Source: Cupriavidus necator
GTDB lineage: Bacteria > Pseudomonadota > Gammaproteobacteria > Burkholderiales > Burkholderiaceae
Direction: 5' to 3'
DNA length: 64,000 nucleotides
Assembly (NCBI GenBank): GCA_022041995.1
Contig: CP074386.1
Span: 310,001 to 374,000 of the forward strand
A program made the translations under genes and the position numbers. This document shows positions 19,686-28,858 of the stretch, piece after piece. The first letter of the stretch is position 1. Every line of letters begins with the position of its first letter. A model generated the notes under the pieces. It ran no database searches. It had not been told where the DNA came from and saw only the letters and a program-made list of their open reading frames with translations.

Positions 19686-20389
19686 TTAGCGCCAGAGGTG
19701 GCGCGCGAAGAACGTCAGCGTGCGGTCCCAGGCGACCTGCGCCCAAGCGGCGTCGTACTGGGTACCCGCGATGCGGCCATCGCCTATGGCTTCCTCGTTG
19801 GCAAAGGCATGGTGGGCGAGGTAACGGTGGAACGTCGCGTCGACGCCGCCGGCGCGCAGTTTCACTCGAGCTTGTCGAAGTCCTCGGCCGCAAAGAACGC
19901 GTCCTGCGCGCCCGAGTGAACGAGCACCGGCACCTTGATATTGGCAGGGTCGATGGCTTCCAGCGGTGGCATGCCGTAGAACGGCACACCTGCCTTCAGC
20001 TCGGGTATGGCGTTCAGCGACAGCAGCGTCAGCGCACCGCCCATGCAGAAGCCGGTGATACCAATGCGGCTGCTCAGGGTGCCAAGGTACTGCACGGCGC
20101 CGCGGATGTCTTGCGCCACGGCGTCGCCGAAGTTCAGCTTGGACATCAAATGGTGGGCCTCTTCCTGCTCGACCGTGCTGGCGCCGCGGTAGAGGTCCGG
20201 CACCAGCGCGTAGTAGCCGGCACGCCCGAGGCGGTCGGCCACGCCGCGAATCTGGTTGTTCAGGCCCCACCACTCCTGGACAACGATGATGGCCGGGGCG
20301 CCGTCGGTGCGATCCGGCTTTGCAAGGTAGCCGTTGACCGACTGGCCGTCGGGACGGATGAACGAGACGGTCTGACCGATGTGTCGCAT
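19686..20389 (-). pseudogene. Dienelactone hydrolase family protein, frameshifted
   Basis: An alpha/beta hydrolase starting MRHIGQTVSFIRPDGQSVNG behind a GGAG ribosome site. The nucleophile is in GFCMGG (a cysteine, typical of dienelactone hydrolases), the acid is in HSGAQDAFFAAEDF, and the histidine lies in TFHRYLAHHAFANEEA. The main frame stops as DKLE at 19862, and homology continues in the next frame as KLRAGGVDATFHRYLAHHAF down to HLWR at 19686. A single base lost at about 19865 explains this. The reaction in intact members is hydrolysis of dienelactone in chlorocatechol breakdown, or of related esters. The broken frame separates the catalytic histidine from the rest. Confidence 0.85.
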
Positions 20390-20494
20390 GATTGACTGCT
20401 CCTGTCGTTTGCTGTGGACCAGATGGGCCGGATGATAGCGCAAGGGGGCGCTCCGGAATGCGCGGCAGCGGCAAGCGGCGAACCCGGCGACTAT

Positions 20495-21072
20495 CCGACC
20501 TGAAAAAACTCCACGCTCTTCCCCGCATTGACCGCCCGCGGCAGCCAGTCGGGCATGTCGCCCTTGAAGGGGCCGGGCCGCCGGCCTTGCGTCGCTCGGC
20601 GCTACCACCCCCTCCCACCGCTCGCGCGGTGCCAGCTGTAATTCTGCCAGCAGCTGGCGCGCCAGCGCCGCTTCGGCTTCGGCGCGCTCGGCCCGGCACT
20701 GAGCCCCGGCGAGTTCCGCCTGCACCCTGCTAGGCCGGTAGCCGATTTGCGCTCGGTAGCGTCGGCGGCCGGTGCCGCGTGGGGAGCTGCTCAGTGAGCG
20801 CGCCACCTGGGTCTCCAGCCGGGGTCAGGGCCTCGGCCTGGGCACCCGCCGCGTCGCGGGCGTCGTGGCGCACCCCGCCAGCTCCCTGCGCAGGTCCTCG
20901 GCGGCATCCTCGCTCTTCTGGCGCACGATGCGCTCCCTCCAGCTCCCGCAAGGCGCGGCGCTCGCTGGCCTCGCCCCCCCTCTTGGGCGATGACGACCTG
21001 GTCGCGGGCCCGCTCCAGCTCGGTCGAGAATTGGGTCCGCAACTCCCCTAGCTGCCGACGCGCGGCCTCTCA
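20495..21072 (-). pseudogene. Degenerate kfrA/H-NS-like remnant
   Basis: The minus strand holds Ala/Arg/Glu-rich coiled-coil code in several broken frames (for example around 20730-21070) matching the middle of the KfrA-like gene at 52524-53716. It runs into an H-NS-type tail, DMPDWLPRAVNAGKSVEFFQ, ending at about 20497. Internal sequence is missing and the two parts are fused, so no product is expected. It is one of three remnants of the same plasmid gene pair in this window. Confidence 0.6.
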
Positions 21073-21193
21073 AGTAGATTGATACGGTGCCCGGTCCGGA
21101 AAGAGGCGCGAAGCAATGCTTCCGAGCGCCCTTCTATCGAAGATGTACGACTCTTTCGCAAGTCATTGACTCACTTGTAGCGCTCGGCCTGTA

Positions 21194-21526
21194 TCAGCGC
21201 CCAACGTCAATTCGAGACTGGCCGCCTGCCACACGAAGCACGTTGCCCTCTGGCGTCATCTGCCGCGGAAGGTCATTGAATGTCGGCCTGCCCGGCCTTG
21301 CCGTGGTGGCCGGCCGTAATGTGGATACCGCCGCTACCCGACGCGTCCAGCTGGTTACAGCAGGACCTACACGACTTTTCTTCGGTTTGTGGGCCGATGG
21401 CTTTGGGGGTTTCGGGGCAGCACTGCGCGCCTCCGGTGGGTTCCAGACTTCTGTGTAGCACTCGCCGGCAAACGCCGAGGTTGCCAGTATCATCGTTACC
21501 AAGCCGACCAGTAGCTTCTTGGCCAA
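21194..21526 (-). CDS. Small exported protein, unknown function
   Basis: A 110-residue protein started at TTG 21526, which has a good ribosome site (GGAG six bases upstream); no ATG fits the homologous part. The N-terminus LAKKLLVGLVTMILATSAFA is a clear Sec signal peptide with an A-F-A cleavage motif, followed by GECYTEVWNPPEA. The mature chain is Pro/Lys-rich (PKPPKPSAHKPKKSR) and ends with TFNDLPRQMTPEGNVLRV. It probably acts in the periplasm or outside the cell. I do not recognise a family; the location among plasmid-type genes suggests a conjugation or plasmid-borne accessory role, which is speculative. Confidence 0.65.
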   Translation of the reverse strand: MAKKLLVGLVTMILATSAFAGECYTEVWNPPEARSAAPKPPKPSAHKPKKSRVGPAVTSWTRRVAAVSTLRPATTARPGRPTFNDLPRQMTPEGNVLRVAGGQSRIDVGR

Positions 21527-22408
21527 ATTCGTCTCCGCGTGGTGTTGTCGCGACCGGAGCGAGTCCCGCTTTTGGCCGCGGCGTATTTTCGCACAGCGGC
21601 CCTGGGCCCAACGCGGGGGGCACTCGAACGCGACCGTCTGTTGGTGTCCGACCGCAGACCGTCCGTTCCACCCGAGGCTGAGCCCCGGCGCGCGCGATTG
21701 GGGCGGGCTGTGGCCAGGACACGCGCTGCAGGATGGACGCCGGCTGGCGATCCGAGCCTCCAGCCGAGCATGCGTCCGACGACGACGGCCCTCGTCGCCG
21801 TGTGCCCTGCCGCCCAGCCCGTACGAAAGATCGGCCCCACCCCGCGTCGCGGGCCATCCGACGCTCCGCACGCTGGATCCGGCGCTGCGCGCGCCCCCGG
21901 CGGATGGGGTGCACGTCCATGCGGCGGGCCCGCCAATTTCTGACGGATCGTTGCCCCGCGAACGGCAATAGACATAAGGGGGGCTATGTCAAAAATAGAG
22001 AAAGGGAGCGCATTATGTACTTCATTTGGCACTAACTTTACGCAAAATGTAGGAAACTGGAATTAGCCGGACGACCTGCGCTTTTGCTGGACTAGAAATC
22101 CGGAATTCGCTGGACTGGCGTACAGCGGCAGCGGTTCGGTGCTGCGGTCTGGGCCAGTAGATCAAGCTCGTTGACTGTGAGACGCACCAGCAATCGCGTT
22201 GACCGTGTTGGCGTCTGCCGCCAATGCTTTTGGACCAGTGGCGGTCGACAAGGGTGAAGACAATGGGTACGCACTTCGGTATAACGCACTGATATATCGG
22301 CCAGAATACGCCGCGATTTGGGCCTTGGCGTGTGGGATTGCCGTGTGACGGCAAATCGGTGAATCGCTCCGCTTCTGTGCAGCGGTTCACCGGATGTTGC
22401 GTGTCCGA
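21527..22408. other. No gene recognised
   Basis: About 880 bases of GC-rich sequence (21.53-21.96 kb) and then more AT-rich sequence (21.96-22.40 kb). Several open frames exist on both strands in the GC-rich half, but none has a convincing start, composition or known motif. It may contain a decayed gene upstream of the exported protein. Confidence 0.4.
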
Positions 22409-23812
22409 CTAAGCGGCCACCACGCGGTTGCGGCCTTCTTCCTTCGCCTTGTATAGGCGCTCATCGGCCGCCCGCAGGATGGTGTCTATCGTATATCCAT
22501 CGCGCCCGAATTCTGCGACACCGATGCTGACGGTCATCGGAACTTTGCGACCAGCGGAGCTCTCAAACACGGAGCTTTCTATCGCCGTTCTCAGGCGTTC
22601 ACCGATGGAAGAAGCCAATTCTCGCGCCGATCTCGGCAGCAGAACCATAAATTCCTCACCACCGACGCGTGCGACGCCGTCATAAGGACGGATTGCGTCG
22701 AAACATCGCCGCACAAAATCTTGCAATACTTCATCGCCCACCTGATGCCCATAGTGGTCATTGACCACTTTGAAGTTGTCCAAATCAAGCGCCAACAGAG
22801 AAAACGCCTCGCCTTCCCGCTTCGCGCGCGTAATCTCGGCTTCGATGCGTTGCATGAAGGTGCGGCGGTTGGCTGCGCCGGTCAAGGGGTCGGTCGCAGC
22901 GAGGTGTTCGAGCTTCTGGTTGGTCCGTTTCAGCGCCTGAAGCGCACTTTCGGTGCGCCCCATGGCCGCCGCCAGACGGGCCATCCACTCTTCCTGACTG
23001 TAAATGGTCGCAAACGAACGGGTTGTGTGAAACGCCTGGACAACGCCGTAGCTCAGGAGAAAGAAGCCTCCGGCAAAAATAGCATGCGCCAGCCACCACA
23101 TATGGTTCCAAGGACGCCCGAGCATAAATGCAACGGAGGACAGGGCGAACGCGGCTACGGAGATGCCAAAGATCAGCATCAGGGGTGAACGGATGCGGCG
23201 CATCACCATTGCCGTGACGTTCAAGGTGGAGAACAATAAAGCACCACCTTCCAGCGAGAGGCGAACGCCAGGGTGCCCCGCGAAGGGCGAGTAGGCGATC
23301 GCCGCCACTGCAATATCAATGAGTAGGAAAACCCCTATCCAGCCCCACCAGCGCGACGTTTTTTTCCTTTCCTTGGCGTCGTCAGGCTTTTTGTCAAACG
23401 AGAGCAGCCCGACAAACAGCAGCACCGCCATCACAAGGCGCGAAGCCGGGCCATACAGCAGGAACAGCCAGATATTGTGATGCGCCATGCCGGTAAACGC
23501 CCCATGCAGCGCGTAGATCAGGACGAAGCCAAGAAACCCCAAGGTCAGCCAGCGTAGCAGCGGTTCCCCAGACGACTGGTAGCAACGCCAGGTGACATAC
23601 GTGATGAACAGCCCTTCAATAGTGGCGGCGGCAATCGCAATTTCGTGGAAGGGATGGTTCTCAAACTTCAGGGCGGGGTCCTGAAAGTAGAAGAGGTACG
23701 CAATGAGATAGGCCGGAAGCAGGGCGAAGGCAACGATCAAACAGGACGCATACGCTTTGGTCACGGCGCGGATCATCGATCTAGGTTCTTCCAGAGCTGC
23801 GCTTTCGCTCAT
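22409..23812 (-). CDS. Membrane-bound diguanylate cyclase (GGDEF)
   Basis: The 467-residue protein starts MSESAALEEPRSMIRAVTKA. Residues about 18-270 hold roughly seven to eight hydrophobic segments (for example CLIVAFALLPAYLIAYLFYF and GWIGVFLLIDIAVAAIAY). A short helical linker follows, then a GGDEF domain from about residue 305 (ATDPLTGAANRRTFMQRIEA). The active-site motif is RVGGEEF and the upstream RPYD, five residues before GGEEF, matches the RxxD inhibitory site, so it should make cyclic di-GMP with product feedback. The signal sensed by the membrane part is unknown. It stands alone and is one of the few fully intact non-mobile genes here. Confidence 0.93.
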   Translation of the reverse strand: MSESAALEEPRSMIRAVTKAYASCLIVAFALLPAYLIAYLFYFQDPALKFENHPFHEIAIAAATIEGLFITYVTWRCYQSSGEPLLRWLTLGFLGFVLIYALHGAFTGMAHHNIWLFLLYGPASRLVMAVLLFVGLLSFDKKPDDAKERKKTSRWWGWIGVFLLIDIAVAAIAYSPFAGHPGVRLSLEGGALLFSTLNVTAMVMRRIRSPLMLIFGISVAAFALSSVAFMLGRPWNHMWWLAHAIFAGGFFLLSYGVVQAFHTTRSFATIYSQEEWMARLAAAMGRTESALQALKRTNQKLEHLAATDPLTGAANRRTFMQRIEAEITRAKREGEAFSLLALDLDNFKVVNDHYGHQVGDEVLQDFVRRCFDAIRPYDGVARVGGEEFMVLLPRSARELASSIGERLRTAIESSVFESSAGRKVPMTVSIGVAEFGRDGYTIDTILRAADERLYKAKEEGRNRVVAA

Positions 23813-24686
23813 CGGTATTCTCCCGTGTGTGACGTGGGTTCGTGCAGGTGCCTTTGAGGCTACACGATTTTACGAACCTACCCTCTTCCAGCACCGGCCA
23901 CTAAGGCTGATGCCAGCGGCGAGTGCAGTGATATTGCAAGCGACGCGATAGTTTGACGCCGTCATCGACGCTTCTTTGTCTGCACATCTGATTGAAATGC
24001 CGATGATTTCAACCCGCTTGCCCCTGCGGCTATGTTCTCGCCGACGGCGGCTCGGTAAAGGTGGCCTCGACAAAGTCCCGAGGTATTGATCGTCAGCCCG
24101 CCGTGCGTGCTGTCTTGCATGGTTGTATCAGCGGCAGTTGGATAACCTCGGAATTTACTGCGTTCGCGGGATAGCGGGGTCCATTCTGGCCAATGAAACG
24201 GCACCGGCATTGATCTGTGTCAACGCCAATCGAATGCGTGGCTATGCGCGTTAGCGAACGAGGTACCGGTTGAGATCCGAGTCGAGTAAAGTCTCGAGTT
24301 GCCATCGGTGGATAATTGGCAAATGAGCGTGCGTGATTTGGTGAGCTCGTTGGGGGCAATTCTGACACGGTGGTAGCTCTGAACCACCTGGGACGAGCAC
24401 GCACCGACCAAGGCATCAACGTCGCTTTCAGTCGAGAACATTGCGCCTGTCGGCACCGTAGGTGTCAACGCGAGCCCCGCGGTGCTGTAGATAGTCGTTT
24501 CACGTCAGCCGTGAAGTGCGACGGCAGAGGATCTGCGGCCATGGCAATGGCCAGGACGCGTCGCGTTGGCCCGCGGAACAGACACCGCGTTTCGCCCCGC
24601 AGTTCGTCGTGGCCCCGGCCCTGGACGACCTAAACCTGCGCGCTTTGGGCGACAATGGCTGTTTGCACTGTCAGGAATTCCCCGCC
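23813..24686. other. No gene recognised
   Basis: About 870 bases between the cyclase start and the ProQ/FinO gene. Short frames occur on both strands, but none has a ribosome site plus family-like composition. The base composition is less GC-rich than its neighbours. It may be old mobile DNA. Confidence 0.4.
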
Positions 24687-25202
24687 ATGGGCTTCGAACA
24701 ACTCGCCGCGCTGCGCGCGCAACTGGCCAGCGCCAAGGCGGCGGCCGAGCCGGCCACGCCTCCGGCGCCCTCCCACACCGGGATGGACCCGCCTTCGCGA
24801 CGCCCGCCCCGCGCGCAGCGCCCGCCGGCGCCGGCACTGTCCGTGGGCGCCGTCATCGGCCGGCTGCAACAGCGCTTCCCTGAGGCGTTTCCGCGCAAGC
24901 CCGCGCCAAAGCTGCCGCTGAAGGTCGGCATCCTGGCCGACCTGGCCGCACAGGCTGGCGCACTAGGCCTGACCGAGGATCAGCTGCGCGCCGCGCTCGG
25001 CGCCTGGTGCCGGGGGCAGCGCTACTGGGCCGGTCTTGCCGCGGGCGCCGCGCGGGTCGATCTCACGGGCGCCGCCGCCGGCACGGTCACCGAGCAAGAG
25101 GCCGCGTGGGCGCACCAGCAGGCCAGCCGGCACATGCGGCCCGAAGGCGCACGCAAGATGCCGGCGCGCAACGGTGACGCGCCCGCCTCCGATGCGGGCT
25201 GA
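24687..25202 (+). CDS. ProQ/FinO-domain RNA chaperone
   Basis: A 171-residue protein started at MGFEQLAALRAQLASAKAAA (AGGAA lies 9 bases upstream). After a Pro/Ala-rich linker the ProQ/FinO domain runs from about residue 50: LSVGAVIGRLQQRFPEAFPR, then KPAPKLPLKVGILADLAAQA, LRAALGAWCRGQRYWAGLAA and ARVDLTGAAAGTVTEQEAAW. Such proteins bind structured RNA, stabilise small RNAs and, on plasmids, control conjugation through antisense RNA. The upstream continuation of the frame is not homologous to the family. The gene appears intact and is a plasmid hallmark in this setting. Confidence 0.88.
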   Translation: MGFEQLAALRAQLASAKAAAEPATPPAPSHTGMDPPSRRPPRAQRPPAPALSVGAVIGRLQQRFPEAFPRKPAPKLPLKVGILADLAAQAGALGLTEDQLRAALGAWCRGQRYWAGLAAGAARVDLTGAAAGTVTEQEAAWAHQQASRHMRPEGARKMPARNGDAPASDAG

Positions 25203-25410
25203 ATCGCTGGCCGCCCCACTGTTGGAACCGCGTGAAGTTTTTCTAGAGCTATTCAGAGATCAAGCAGTGAATCTTGATTGGATGAAAGCGTTGGCGGCCG
25301 GGAACCCTGCGATTCGCGCCCGCCATCCGAGATGGGCGCCTGAAGTGCGAGCGCTGCAGCAACAGTTGGGTGCATGGAAGTCCGCGCCACGATGCGGCTG
25401 GGAGATTTGA
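25192..25410 (+). CDS. Hypothetical 72-residue protein
   Basis: Its ATG lies 11 bases inside the end of the ProQ/FinO gene, so translational coupling is possible. The sequence (MRAESLAAPLLEPREVFLEL, ending WKSAPRCGWEI) is helical and mixed-charge with no motif I recognise. It may be a fragment, and I cannot exclude chance. Confidence 0.35.
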   Translation: MRAESLAAPLLEPREVFLELFRDQAVNLDWMKALAAGNPAIRARHPRWAPEVRALQQQLGAWKSAPRCGWEI

Positions 25411-25534
25411 GGGATACCGCCAAGCGGGTCGCGAAAGAGAAAACGGAAGCCCGGCAAGCCAGGACTGAGATGAGGAATGTTGCGCAAACCTGAACTGACG
25501 AAACGGGGCTCGATAGCTACGTAGATTGAAGAAT

Positions 25535-25702
25535 ATGAGCGACGAACAGTATCACTGTGCCGTGGACCTGATCCACTTGGTATACGCAGCCCTGGTCGGC
25601 ATCATGACGCCCGGCGGAGGCGAGGAAGCCCGTGAACTGGCTGAGAGCGCTATGCAAGAGGCGGCGAAATTCCTTGGACTACCGCCGGCGAGCGGTAGCT
25701 GA
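25535..25702 (+). CDS. Small acidic ORF, 55 residues
   Basis: The peptide MSDEQYHCAVDLIHLVYAAL continues with a Gly turn and an amphipathic EEARELAESAMQEAAKFLGL. Start and stop are ATG and TGA, and the preceding bases TTGAAGAAT are a weak ribosome site. Composition and two clean helices suggest a real small protein. Its function is unknown. Confidence 0.4.
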   Translation: MSDEQYHCAVDLIHLVYAALVGIMTPGGGEEARELAESAMQEAAKFLGLPPASGS

Positions 25703-25759
25703 GCAAGCTCGCGACGCCCCAGTGGGGATGAACGTGGGGAGCAACCTCCGTAGCCTCGG

Positions 25760-26039
25760 CTAGTCCTTGGCCCGTTGCGGACCATTGCCGATGGTCTTGG
25801 ATGGTCGTATGGCTGAGATGTGCCAGCCGCGCAGCGCCTCCGGGGACCGAAAGCGCCGAGGAAGAAGGCTATGTGGCCGGATGCGCAGCACGGCTTCTAC
25901 CGGCCCCCTGTCATGTCGTTTAATCACCTTGAACGGGGCGGGCATAAAATCCTCCGTTTTTCGGAACTGGGCAGCCTGCCGTCGTCAAACCGACCAGTGG
26001 TGAGTTACCGGCTTTTGAGCTAGATCCCCTGAGTTGGGG
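25760..26039. other. Degenerate IS4-like end segment
   Basis: The minus strand around 25,820-25,945 reads CCGTTCAAGGTGATTAAACG followed by a stretch similar in layout to the end of the IS4 element at 26963-27110 (CCTTTCAAGGTGATCAAACG and a later GGCGCTTTGGGTCCCC). I take it as a diverged scrap of the same kind of element. No gene is supported. Confidence 0.4.
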
Positions 26040-26255
26040 TGATCGTACCTTTCGTGTTAAATCTGGCGGTCTGGCCAAAAAAGCTATTGTGAATCAAGGG
26101 GTTGCAATCTCACCGGTCATGCGAAAGGCGGGAAGAGGCATAGCCTTGCTGGAGGCGGCTCTCTGGTTGATCACCGCCAGATTTTACTGAGATGGACCCG
26201 GCGCCTCCCTTCGGGGGGACACTATCGGCCTCAACCTGACACGTGGAGGTTCATC
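26040..26255 (+). ncRNA. IS110 5' non-coding end, candidate bridge/seek RNA
   Basis: About 215 bases lie directly upstream of an IS110 transposase start and contain no ORF. AAATCTGGCGGT at about 26060 and ACCGCCAGATTT at about 26180 form a 12-bp inverted repeat around roughly 100 nt, and GCGCCTCCCTTCGGGGGG gives a further short hairpin. IS110-family elements are known to encode a structured guide RNA in the non-coding end next to the transposase. This segment has the right place and size. I have not shown loop complementarity to target or donor. Confidence 0.45.
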
Positions 26256-26904
26256 ATGGAAATCGACATCCTCGGCATCGATCTCGCCAAACAGGTGTTC
26301 CAGCTCCATGGCGCCGACCGTCGCGGACGGCCTGTGCATCGAGCGAAGGTCTCGCGTGGCTCGCTGCTGGAGGCAGTGCGCACACTGAAGCCGGGAATGG
26401 TTGTCATGGAAGCCTGCAGCACAGCGCACCACTGGGCACGGCGCTTCCAGTCGCTCGGTATTGAGGTCCGGCTGATCAGTCCACAGTATGTGTCGCCCTT
26501 CGTCAAGACCAACAAGAACGATCGCAACGACGCCGAGGCGATTGTGGAGGCAGCCAGCCGGCCCGCCATGCGCTTCGTTGCGGTCAAATCGGTCGAGCAA
26601 CAGGACATCCAGGCCGCGCATCGAATGCGCGCAATCCTGATCCGCCACCGTACCGCCATGATCAACCAGATGCGTGGTCTGCTCGGCGAGCGTGGGCTCA
26701 CGATTTCGCGCTCACCAGAGGCGTTCAAGCGTGCGATTCCGGAACTGCTTAGTAAGAGCGCCAACGAGCTGACGTCGTTCTGCCAGACGCTACTGACCGA
26801 GATGCTTCAGCACCTGCACGCGATCGAAGAGCGCGTCCACCTGATCGAAGCATCGATTCAGTCGTTCATGAAGCAATCCGTGCTGTGCAAGAAGATCGCA
26901 CAAG
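26256..26904 (+). pseudogene. IS110-family transposase, 3' truncated
   Basis: It starts MEIDILGIDLAKQVFQLHGA after a GGAGG ribosome site. The DEDD residues are present: D in GIDLAK, E in VMEACSTAHHW, D and D in KNDRNDAEAI. The gene is cut after about 216 codons (KKIAQE) where the IS3 element starts at 26905; apparent coding beyond is IS3 end sequence. The serine-bearing C-terminal domain is absent, so it cannot be active. It is a different IS110 subtype from the gene at 1-2964. Confidence 0.88.
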
Positions 26905-26979
26905 AGAGGTGGCGCCGGAAATTCGGACAGTCGGATAAATGGAAGAGCTGGGGTCTGAGCCGCACCCCTTTCAAGGTGA

Positions 26980-27127
26980 TCAAACGACACGTCCGGCCTT
27001 TATGACACGTGCGGTAGAGACATGCCGTCTTGCCACGCAGCCTGCAACATAGCTTTTCTTCTTGGGCGCTTTGGGTCCCCGCGGATGTTTTCGCAACGCA
27101 AGTGCATCAACGTGCGTTGCTATTTTT
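26980..27127 (-). pseudogene. IS4-family transposase, C-terminal piece
   Basis: The minus strand reads RKHPRGPKAPKKKSYVAGCV, then RRHVSTARVIKAGRVV and a stop at 26980. This basic tail is typical of the C-terminus of IS4-type transposases and completes the protein interrupted at 28859. The 8-bp duplication CTATTTTT at 27120-27127 marks the ISL3 insertion. Confidence 0.75.
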
Positions 27128-27167
27128 GGCTCGTCGGCGGAATCTGTGGGTGAAAGCGGATGTGCGG

Positions 27168-27598
27168 CTAGCCGAGTGAAGCCCGATTCAGGTACTGATA
27201 GAGCTTGCGACAGGTTGCATCAAAGGAATTTTGTGCGGACTCGGAGATAACTGGCCAGATGAGAGGGCCGCCGTCTTCCTCGATGAGCTTGTCCAGGAGG
27301 GTTGCCACAGGGAGGGTAAGGAGATCGGGATCTTCATGGCGTCGTCGGATCATTCGCCACCGAGCATCCAGATGTGATCGCGGTGCCGAAGCAATGTCTT
27401 GCGTGCGTATCCCAAGGTTGGGAGATGCTCAAGGAAAGGCGTGAGTATTGCTACGATTTCCTCTCCAGTCGAGATATCTTCGTCATCGACTCGCCACGAA
27501 GCCGGCCAGTTATGCAGGTCTGGAATGTACTGGGTGAGCGTTTGCTGTTCGGTGACAATGGCAGCTTTGCCCTTGCCGGTTTTGAGCTTGCTAACCAT
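27168..27598 (-). pseudogene. Accessory gene of the ISL3 element, frameshifted
   Basis: Two overlapping frames, MVSKLKTGKGKAAIVTEQQT to MLGGE (27598-27350) and MIRRRHEDPDLLTLPVATLL to NRASLG (27353-27168), read as one protein of about 140 residues broken by one base at 27350. The joined sequence has IVAILTPFLEHLPTLGYARK, LIEEDGGPLIWPVISESAQN and SFDATCRKLYQYL. I do not know its function. It lies inside the element, starting back to back with the transposase at a shared CATG, so expression of the two is probably linked. The ATGA overlap leaves a small chance that these are two real genes. Confidence 0.55.
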
Positions 27599-28844
27599 GT
27601 TGCTGACTCGTCTGCTTAACGCTTGTCATCATTTTCCCGGCTTTGTCTATGAAGGTGCGCGGCTGTGCGAGGCAACCCAGTCCATCGAGATCGACGTTCG
27701 GCCGCGCAAGGGTTCGAAGCCGGTCTGCTCATGCTGCAACCAGCCTGCGCGGGGTTACGACTCACTCACGGAGCGCCGCTTCGAGTTTATTCCCGTCTGG
27801 GGTTTTGCAGTATTCCTGCTCTATACCATGCGGCGCGTCGACTGTCGTGACTGTGGCGTGAAGGTCGAAGCCCTGCCGTGGGCCAATGGCAAGCACACGC
27901 TCACCCGCGCTTACATGATCTTCCTGGCGCAGTGGGCACGCAAGCTGTCGTGGAAGGAGACGGCACAAAGCTTCCGCACCAGTTGGGAGAAAGTCTTCAA
28001 CGCAGTGGAGTGGGTGGTGGACTGGGGCCTGGCCCATCGCGAACTCGGTACGATCCGTGCCTTTGGTGTCGACGAGATCCAGTATGGTCGTGGACACAAG
28101 TACCTCACACTGGTCTACCAGATCGAGGCTGGCTGCACGCGTCTACTATGGGTGGGGCAGGAGCGCACGAAAGAAAGCTTCGCGAAGTTCTTTGCCATGA
28201 TCGGAGAACAGGTATGCGAGAAGGTTGAGTTCGTCTGCTCGGATATGTGGAAGCCCTACCTTGAGATGATAGCGCTGCATTGCCCCAATGCGCTGAACAT
28301 CCTGGACCGCTTCCACATCGTTGCGAAGATGAATAAGGCTATCGATGAGGTTCGCGCTGAAGAGTCCCGCCGCATGGTCCGCGACGGATACGAGCCGGTG
28401 CTCAAGAAGTCCCGCTGGTGCCTGCTCAAACGTCCGGAAAACCTGACCGACAAACAGCGACTGCGCATGCGTGACTTGTTGCAGTACAACCTGCGCACCG
28501 TACGCGCCTGGCTGCTCAAAGAGGAATTCCAGCAGCTCTGGGATTACATCTCACCGGACTGGGCCGGAAAATTCCTCGACCAGTGGTGTACGCAGGTGAT
28601 GCGCTCGCGCATCGAGCCGATGAAGAAGTTCGCCCGCACCGTGCGTGCCCACCGTGAGCTGATCCTCAACTACTTCCGTGCCCGCAAGCAGTTCTCCAGC
28701 GGCGTCGTCGAGGGCCTGAACAACAAGGCCAAAGTCACCATGAGAAAATCGTACGGATTCCGAACCTTCAGGGCGACGGAAATCGCGCTATATCATGCAC
28801 TTGGCAATCTTCCTGAGCCTTCGTCAACCCACACTTTTTCCTGA
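27597..28844 (+). CDS. ISL3-family transposase
   Basis: A complete protein of 415 residues from MLLTRLLNACHHFPGFVYEG. An N-terminal zinc-binding region (CSCCNQPARGYDSLTERRFE, then VDCRDCGVKVEAL) precedes an HTH (SWKETAQSFRTSWEKVFNAV) and the DDE core: IRAFGVDEIQYGRGHKYLTL, VEFVCSDMWKPYLEMIALHC and the E in FSSGVVEGLNNKAKVTMRKS. All residues expected are present, so it may be active. The upstream in-frame extension to 27399 overlaps the accessory gene and is not used. A damaged second copy lies at 62984-63790. Confidence 0.95.
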   Translation: MLLTRLLNACHHFPGFVYEGARLCEATQSIEIDVRPRKGSKPVCSCCNQPARGYDSLTERRFEFIPVWGFAVFLLYTMRRVDCRDCGVKVEALPWANGKHTLTRAYMIFLAQWARKLSWKETAQSFRTSWEKVFNAVEWVVDWGLAHRELGTIRAFGVDEIQYGRGHKYLTLVYQIEAGCTRLLWVGQERTKESFAKFFAMIGEQVCEKVEFVCSDMWKPYLEMIALHCPNALNILDRFHIVAKMNKAIDEVRAEESRRMVRDGYEPVLKKSRWCLLKRPENLTDKQRLRMRDLLQYNLRTVRAWLLKEEFQQLWDYISPDWAGKFLDQWCTQVMRSRIEPMKKFARTVRAHRELILNYFRARKQFSSGVVEGLNNKAKVTMRKSYGFRTFRATEIALYHALGNLPEPSSTHTFS

Positions 28845-28858
28845 CGAACCCTATTTTT

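Larger units (their letters stand above)
27128..28850 (+). mobile_element. ISL3-family element with divergent accessory gene
   Basis: Left end GGCTCGTCGGCGGAATCTGT and inverted right end GGTTCGTCAGGAAAAAGTGT are imperfect terminal repeats. The 8-bp duplication CTATTTTT (27120-27127 and 28851-28858) proves the boundaries. The 1,723-bp element carries the transposase and, on the opposite strand at its left, a second gene. It is nested in IS4. Confidence 0.9.

Noticed and set aside
21496..22032. 178-residue minus-strand frame
   Set aside because: Arg/Ala-rich composition typical of non-coding GC-rich DNA. The only supported gene here is the exported protein at 21194-21526 in another frame.
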